A stretch of DNA of 64,000 nt from Anaerosacchariphilus hominis (GTDB lineage Bacteria > Bacillota > Clostridia > Lachnospirales > Lachnospiraceae): assembly GCF_014290175.1 (NCBI RefSeq), contig NZ_JACOOR010000004.1, positions 62,001 to 126,000 on the forward strand, read 5' to 3'. The translations under genes were made by a program, and so were the position numbers. Below are positions 58,929 to 64,000 of the stretch, piece by piece. Each line of letters starts with the position of its first letter. Position 1 is the first letter of the stretch. The notes under the pieces were generated by a model, which did no database searches, was not told the origin of the DNA, and worked only from the letters and a program-made list of their open reading frames with translations.

Positions 58929-61004
58929 ATGAAGTTTGTAATTAAGCACGATATCCGGGGCAGAATCCGTGTACAGGCCCTGAACGGCCGCATGAGTATC
59001 GAGCAGGCAGACACCCTTCAGTATTATCTGGATACGAGAGACTGTGTGACCGCCGCAAAGGTACAGAGAAAGACACAGAGTATCGTGGTGTGCTATACGG
59101 GAAAGCGGGAGCAGGTGATCTCGCTTCTTCAGAACTTTCATTATGAAGATGTGAACGTTCCCCAGGCTGTGTTCCAGAGCTCTGGCAGAGCCCTGAACGA
59201 GGAGTACTGGGAGAAGCTGGTCAATAAGGTCATATTAAGAGCGGGAAGTAAAATGTTCCTGCCCTACCCCATCCGTGCCGGTATCGCCTTCGCCAAGTCC
59301 TGGAAATATATCTGGAAGGGCGTGAAGGCCCTGGCCCATGGCAGGGTGGAAGTTCCGGTATTGGATGCCACTGCCATCGGCGTGTCCGTATTCCGTGGAG
59401 ACTTCGATACCGCAGGTTCTGTCATGTTCCTGCTTGGCATCGGCGAGATCCTGGAGGAGTGGACCCATAAGAAGTCTGTGGGCGATCTGGCCCGCAGCAT
59501 GTCCCTGAATATCGAAAAGGTATGGCTTTTAAGTGATGGCCAGGAGGTTCTGGTGGATTCTGCTTCCATTCAGGAAAAAGATCTGGTTGTCATCCACATG
59601 GGAAATGTGGTACCATTTGATGGAACGGTGGAAGCAGGTGAGGGTATGGTAAATCAGTCCTCCCTGACCGGTGAATCTGTTCCTGTGGCCAAGGCACCGG
59701 GAGCGTCGGTCTACGCCGGAACCGTTCTGGAGGAAGGCGAGCTGACCATTCGCGTGAAGGTGGGCAATGGCGCAAGCAAGTATGACCGCATTGCGGCCAT
59801 GATCGAGGAGTCCGAGAAGCTGAAGTCATCCGTGGAGGGTAAGGCAGAGCATCTGGCTGATAAGCTGGTTCCTTACACCCTGGCGGGGGCAGCGGCCACC
59901 TGGTTCTTCACAAGAAATGTGACCAAGACCCTGGCTGTGCTGATGGTAGATTTCTCCTGTGCCCTGAAGCTTGCGATCCCTATTTCCGTGCTGTCGGCCA
60001 TCCGTGAGGCGGGAGCAGAGCATGTGACGGTAAAGGGCGGCAAGTATCTGGAGGCTGTGGCTGAGGCGGATACCATCGTCTTTGATAAGACGGGTACATT
60101 GACCAAGGCCTGCCCGACCGTGGCAGAGGTGGTTCCCTTTAACGGAGAGAGCCCAGATGAGCTTCTTCGTCTGGCAGCCTGTCTGGAGGAGCACTTCCCC
60201 CACTCTATGGCAAAAGCAGTTGTGGACGCCGCCAAGGCGCGCAACCTGAACCATGAGGAAAAGCATTCCAAAGTAGAGTATATTGTGGCGCACGGCATTT
60301 CTACCACCGTAGAGGGCAGGAAGGCGATCATCGGAAGCTATCATTTCGTATTTGACGATGAGAAATGTGTTCTTCCGGCCGGAACTGAGGCGAAGTTTGA
60401 AGCGCTTCCGGCGGAGTATTCCCACCTTTATCTTGCGGTAGAAGGCGTTCTGGCAGCCGTTATCTGCATCGAGGATCCCATTCGTCCCGAGGCACCGGCA
60501 GTTATCCGGGCTCTGAAGGACGCAGGTATCTCCAAGGTGGTCATGATGACCGGAGACAGCGGGCGGACCGCCGGAGCCGTAGCGGCTAAGGTGGGCGTGG
60601 ACGCGTTCTTCGCAGAGGTTCTGCCTGAGGACAAGGCGCGATTTGTAGAGGAAGAGAAGGCAAAGGGACGCAAGGTCATGATGATCGGCGATGGCATCAA
60701 TGATTCCCCGGCACTGTCTGCGGCAGACGTAGGTATCGCCATCAGCGACGGCGCGGAGATCGCCCGGGAAATCGCGGACGTGACCGTGGGCGCCGAGGAT
60801 CTGTGGCAGCTGGTAGCCTTAAAGCACATCGGCAACGGCCTGATGAAACGGATTCATAAGAATTACTGCAGCATCGTAGGTTTTAACACCGGCCTCATCG
60901 CCCTGGGCGTAGCCGGCATCCTGCAGCCTACCACCTCCGCACTGCTTCACAATACATCCACACTTGTGATAAGCTTAAACAGCATGAAGCCCTTATGCAA
61001 ATAG
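58929..61004 (+). CDS. P1B-type metal ATPase, FezB/P1B-6-like
   Basis: A 691-residue metal P-type ATPase. N-terminus HDIRGRIRVQAL, with an HMA-like domain that lacks a CxxC pair. Then TGES-type actuator motif SSLTGESVPV, the metal site DFSCALKLAIP (near residues 341-351, where most metal ATPases have CPC), phosphorylation motif DKTGTLT (Asp386), PHSMAKAVV, and MIGDGINDSPAL. The SCA site, GRIR start and small partner gene match, as I recall, the ferrosome ATPase FezB. Stop-to-start gap to the partner is 5 bp. Likely imports Fe(II) into a ferrosome-like compartment or exports metal; not proven. Confidence 0.75.
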   Translation: MKFVIKHDIRGRIRVQALNGRMSIEQADTLQYYLDTRDCVTAAKVQRKTQSIVVCYTGKREQVISLLQNFHYEDVNVPQAVFQSSGRALNEEYWEKLVNKVILRAGSKMFLPYPIRAGIAFAKSWKYIWKGVKALAHGRVEVPVLDATAIGVSVFRGDFDTAGSVMFLLGIGEILEEWTHKKSVGDLARSMSLNIEKVWLLSDGQEVLVDSASIQEKDLVVIHMGNVVPFDGTVEAGEGMVNQSSLTGESVPVAKAPGASVYAGTVLEEGELTIRVKVGNGASKYDRIAAMIEESEKLKSSVEGKAEHLADKLVPYTLAGAAATWFFTRNVTKTLAVLMVDFSCALKLAIPISVLSAIREAGAEHVTVKGGKYLEAVAEADTIVFDKTGTLTKACPTVAEVVPFNGESPDELLRLAACLEEHFPHSMAKAVVDAAKARNLNHEEKHSKVEYIVAHGISTTVEGRKAIIGSYHFVFDDEKCVLPAGTEAKFEALPAEYSHLYLAVEGVLAAVICIEDPIRPEAPAVIRALKDAGISKVVMMTGDSGRTAGAVAAKVGVDAFFAEVLPEDKARFVEEEKAKGRKVMMIGDGINDSPALSAADVGIAISDGAEIAREIADVTVGAEDLWQLVALKHIGNGLMKRIHKNYCSIVGFNTGLIALGVAGILQPTTSALLHNTSTLVISLNSMKPLCK

Positions 61005-61024
61005 GGTATGCTGATAATAGACCG

Positions 61025-61055
61025 AAAAGCGGGCGTTTTTACGCACCCGCTTTTT
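61025..61055 (+). terminator. Intrinsic terminator after the P1B ATPase
   Basis: AAAAGCGGGCGT pairs with ACGCACCCGCTTTTT, with a T-run, 20 bp after the stop. Confidence 0.85.
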
Positions 61056-61107
61056 GGCGTTTTGTGAATTAGAGAAAACTAACCAAAGCAAACGGAGGAA
61101 TTTTTGA

Positions 61108-62922
61108 ATGACAACATTTGACCAGAGCAAAATCCGCAACTTCTGTATCATTGCTCATATTGACCACGGCAAATCCACCCTGGCGGACCGCATCATCGAG
61201 ATGACCGGTCTTCTGACCAGCCGGGAGATGCAGGCTCAGGTGCTGGACAATATGGATCTGGAGCGGGAGCGAGGCATCACCATCAAAGCCCAGACCGTCC
61301 GGACCGTATACAAGGCTGAGAACGGTGAAGAATACATTTTCAACCTGATTGACACCCCGGGTCATGTGGACTTCAACTACGAGGTATCCCGAAGCCTGGC
61401 GGCCTGTGACGGCGCTATCCTGGTGGTGGACGCGGCCCAGGGCATCGAGGCTCAGACTCTGGCAAATGTATATCTGGCGCTTGATCATGACCTGGACGTA
61501 ATTCCGGTCATCAATAAGATCGATCTGCCCAGCGCCGAGCCCCAGCGTGTCATCGATGAGATCGAGGATGTCATCGGTCTGGAGGCCCAGGACGCGCCCC
61601 AGATATCCGCTAAGACAGGACTCAATGTGGAACAGGTGCTGGAAGCCATTGTCCATAAGATTCCGGCTCCCACCGGCGATCCGAACGCACCCTTAAAGGC
61701 TCTGATTTTCGATTCGGTATATGATTCCTATAAAGGCGTTATCATTTTCTGCCGTGTCAAAGAAGGTACGGTAAAGAAGGGAACCACGATCCGGATGATG
61801 GCCACCGGAGCCGAAGAAGAGGTCGTGGAGGTCGGCTACTTTGGCGCAGGCCAGTTTATTCCCTGCGACGAGCTTTCCGCGGGCATGGTAGGCTATATCA
61901 CCGCCAGCATTAAAAATGTGCGGGATACCCGGGTGGGCGACACGATTACCGATCGTGACAATCCCTGTGACGCGCCGCTGCCGGGATATAAGAAGGTTCT
62001 GCCTATGGTATACTGCGGTCTTTATCCGGCGGACGGAGCCAAGTATCCGGATCTCCGGGATGCCCTGGAGAAGCTGCAGCTGAATGATGCTTCCCTTCAG
62101 TTCGAGCCTGAGACCTCCATCGCGCTGGGCTTTGGTTTCCGCTGTGGCTTTTTAGGTCTTTTACATCTGGAAATCATCCAGGAGCGGCTGGAGCGGGAAT
62201 ACAATCTCGATCTGGTGACTACGGCTCCGGGCGTTATCTATAAGGTCTATAAGACCAACGGCGAGGTCATCGATCTGACGAATCCGTCCAACCTGCCGGA
62301 TCCGTCGGAGATCGAACATATGGAGGAGCCCTTCGTCAGCGCTGAGATCATGGTGACCACAGAATTTATTGGCTCCATCATGGAGCTCTGCCAGGAGCGC
62401 CGCGGTATCTACCTTGGCATGGAATATATGGAGGAGACCCGTGCCCTTCTGAAGTATGAGCTTCCGCTGAACGAGATCATTTACGACTTCTTCGACGCCC
62501 TGAAATCCCGCTCCAGAGGCTACGCATCCTTCGACTATGAGATGAAGGGCTATGTACAGGCCGATCTGGTGAAGCTGGATATCCTGATCAATAAGGAAGA
62601 GGTGGACGCTCTTTCATTTATCGTCCACAGCAGCACTGCCTACGAGCGGGGCCGGAAGATGTGTGAGAAGCTCAAGGACGAGATTCCGCGGCACCTCTTT
62701 GAGATCCCTATTCAGGCGGCCGTAGGCGGCAAGGTCATCGCCCGTGAGACTGTCCGGGCCATGCGAAAAGACGTACTGGCCAAGTGCTACGGCGGCGATA
62801 TCAGCCGAAAAAAGAAGCTTCTGGAGAAGCAGAAGGAAGGAAAGAAGCGGATGCGCCAGGTGGGCAACGTGGAGATCCCCCAGAAGGCTTTCATGAGCGT
62901 GCTGAAGCTGGATGACAAATAA
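61108..62922 (+). CDS. lepA: Elongation factor 4
   Basis: A 604-residue translational GTPase that back-translocates ribosomes. G motifs are [25 protein letters not shown] and [10 protein letters not shown]; the C-terminal domain ends [20 protein letters not shown] (20 residues). ATG follows ACGGAGGAATTTTTG. hemW follows 16 bp later, as in many Firmicutes. Confidence 0.96.
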   Translation: MTTFDQSKIRNFCIIAHIDHGKSTLADRIIEMTGLLTSREMQAQVLDNMDLERERGITIKAQTVRTVYKAENGEEYIFNLIDTPGHVDFNYEVSRSLAACDGAILVVDAAQGIEAQTLANVYLALDHDLDVIPVINKIDLPSAEPQRVIDEIEDVIGLEAQDAPQISAKTGLNVEQVLEAIVHKIPAPTGDPNAPLKALIFDSVYDSYKGVIIFCRVKEGTVKKGTTIRMMATGAEEEVVEVGYFGAGQFIPCDELSAGMVGYITASIKNVRDTRVGDTITDRDNPCDAPLPGYKKVLPMVYCGLYPADGAKYPDLRDALEKLQLNDASLQFEPETSIALGFGFRCGFLGLLHLEIIQERLEREYNLDLVTTAPGVIYKVYKTNGEVIDLTNPSNLPDPSEIEHMEEPFVSAEIMVTTEFIGSIMELCQERRGIYLGMEYMEETRALLKYELPLNEIIYDFFDALKSRSRGYASFDYEMKGYVQADLVKLDILINKEEVDALSFIVHSSTAYERGRKMCEKLKDEIPRHLFEIPIQAAVGGKVIARETVRAMRKDVLAKCYGGDISRKKKLLEKQKEGKKRMRQVGNVEIPQKAFMSVLKLDDK

Positions 62923-62938
62923 AACGGGAAGACTTGGC

Positions 62939-64000
62939 ATGAAGAAAAAGCTTGGTATCTATATACACATTCCTTTCTGTGTGCGAAAATGCGCTTACTG
63001 TGATTTCCTTTCCGCTCCGGCGGGGGAAGAGACCAGGCAGCGTTACGTGGAGCGGCTGCTGGAGGAGATCCGCGGAGCCGGGAACCTTTCCAGCACCCAC
63101 CGGACAGCCACAGTCTTTCTGGGAGGCGGAACGCCCTCTCTGCTGACCGGAGCCCAGATGGACTCCATACTGGAGACTGTGGATCAGGTATTCGGAATCC
63201 CGGCAGAGGCGGAAGTAACCGCGGAATCGAATCCGGGAACCCTGACGGAAGAAAAGCTCCGGGCTTACAGGCAGGCCGGGATCAACCGGCTGAGTATGGG
63301 GCTTCAGTCTGCGGATAACCGGGAGCTTCAGGCACTGGGACGGATTCATACCTGGGAGCAGTTCCAGGAGAATTATGAACTGGTGCGAAAGACAGGATTT
63401 TCCAATGTGAACATCGATCTTATGTCCGCTCTGCCCGGGCAGACCCGGGAGGGCTGGCTATCCACCCTGAAGAAGGTGACAGCGCTGGAGCCGGAGCATA
63501 TTTCTGCCTACAGTCTGATCATCGAGGAGGGTACGCCCTTTTATGAAAAATACCGGGTGGACGGTCCCTGTGAGAAGGAGCTTCCGGGAGAGGAGCTGGA
63601 CCGGATCATGTACGAGGACACGAAAGCCTATTTGCATAAAAAGGGTTACGAGCGCTACGAGATCTCCAATTACGCAAAGGCAGGTTACGAATGCCGCCAC
63701 AATCTGTCCTACTGGGAGCGGACGGATTATAAAGGCTTCGGCATCGGCGCAGCATCCCTGGTGGACGGAGTGCGCTATCAGAATGCTACGGTTCTGGAGT
63801 CCTATCTGAAGGGAACTTTCCGGTATGAGAGTGTGGAGCCATTAAATGAGCAGGAGATTCTGGAGGAGACCATGTTTCTGGGTCTGCGGAAGATGGAAGG
63901 TGTCCGGCTTACGGACAGGATCCGAAGCAACTACGGAGATGTCATCCGGGAACTTACGGAGGAAAGACTGCTGGAGCAAAGGGGAGAGCGAATCTGCCTG
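62939..64000 (+). CDS. hemW: HemW-like radical SAM haem chaperone (3' end outside window)
   Basis: At least 354 residues; no stop before the window end. Radical-SAM cluster motif CVRKCAYCDF near residues 14-23 (CxxxCxxC without the fourth Cys of HemN), then FLGGGTPSLL, NPGTLTEEKL and GINRLSMGLQS. HemW binds haem and inserts it into proteins; it is not HemN itself. The start lies 16 bp after lepA. Confidence 0.9.
   Translation, partial: MKKKLGIYIHIPFCVRKCAYCDFLSAPAGEETRQRYVERLLEEIRGAGNLSSTHRTATVFLGGGTPSLLTGAQMDSILETVDQVFGIPAEAEVTAESNPGTLTEEKLRAYRQAGINRLSMGLQSADNRELQALGRIHTWEQFQENYELVRKTGFSNVNIDLMSALPGQTREGWLSTLKKVTALEPEHISAYSLIIEEGTPFYEKYRVDGPCEKELPGEELDRIMYEDTKAYLHKKGYERYEISNYAKAGYECRHNLSYWERTDYKGFGIGAASLVDGVRYQNATVLESYLKGTFRYESVEPLNEQEILEETMFLGLRKMEGVRLTDRIRSNYGDVIRELTEERLLEQRGERICL

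Noticed and set aside
1..64000. tRNA, rRNA, CRISPR arrays, transposases, prophage genes
   Set aside because: I looked in the intergenic regions and found no cloverleaf with a T-loop motif, no spaced direct repeats and no transposase, integrase or phage protein.

Overview
The window looks like a piece of chromosome from a spore-forming, anaerobic, low-GC-lineage Firmicute, most likely a Lachnospiraceae-type Clostridium. The signs are sporulation and germination genes (spoVAF-like, gerM-like, gpr, spoIIP), the Firmicute order holA-rpsT-gpr-spoIIP-lepA-hemW, strong AGGAGG-type ribosome binding sites, consensus sigma-A promoters, many short lipoprotein signals ending in a lipobox Cys, and fermentative acetate genes (pduL-ackA). 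I found no rRNA, tRNA, CRISPR array, prophage or transposase. Almost all genes lie on the + strand.

Region 1 (1-26,000) is an accessory transport island. It holds three paralogous nickel/oligopeptide-type ABC importers (1-3529, 5580-10507 and 16481-21441), one FecBCD-type metal-chelate importer with a methyltransferase inside the operon (11343-15075), a LysR regulator (15432), a tandem pair of SAM methyltransferases (21605-23124), a PLP-dependent threonine-synthase-like enzyme (3492-4661, - strand), a DJ-1/PfpI-like protein (4955) and a MetQNI importer (23272-25992). Six promoters in this island share one unusual architecture: a CCCC...GG(G) block at a fixed distance from a CTTGTGG-like -35 box, then 17-18 bp, then a -10 box. 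This ties the PLP enzyme, the DJ-1/importer operon, the FecBCD operon, the lysR side, the third importer and the methyltransferase pair into one putative regulon. I read it as a candidate, apparently undescribed, metal-chelate (nickel/cobalt-type) or small-molecule acquisition and modification system; the substrate is not proven. Between importer 2 and the FecBCD operon lies a scar containing a decayed metQ copy with its decayed promoter, and a 62-bp perfect copy of the 3' end of the DJ-1-like gene.

Region 2 (26,000-44,800) is housekeeping: a metallo-beta-lactamase-fold lipoprotein, YqeY-like protein, EamA transporter, rimO-pgsA-cinA(C-terminal)-dut-ppx-ppk1, a small lipoprotein, a HAD phosphatase, a spoVAF-like germination protein, haem/corrinoid precursor genes (precorrin-2 dehydrogenase, hemB, hemL), a lactonase-like propeller, pduL-ackA and yceD-rpmF. 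Region 3 (44,900-54,700) has two OmpR-type response regulator/histidine kinase pairs separated by a comEA-like gene, then gerM-like, comEC, and on the - strand holA and rpsT. Region 4 (54,800-64,000) has gpr, spoIIP, a MATE transporter, a two-gene locus with a Fur-like box (DUF6110-like small protein plus a P1B-type ATPase resembling ferrosome FezB), lepA and the start of hemW.

Three copies of a multi-hairpin intergenic repeat (15226-15376, 36301-36438, 54215-54351) keep their stems by compensatory changes, which points to a structured RNA or palindromic repeat family.
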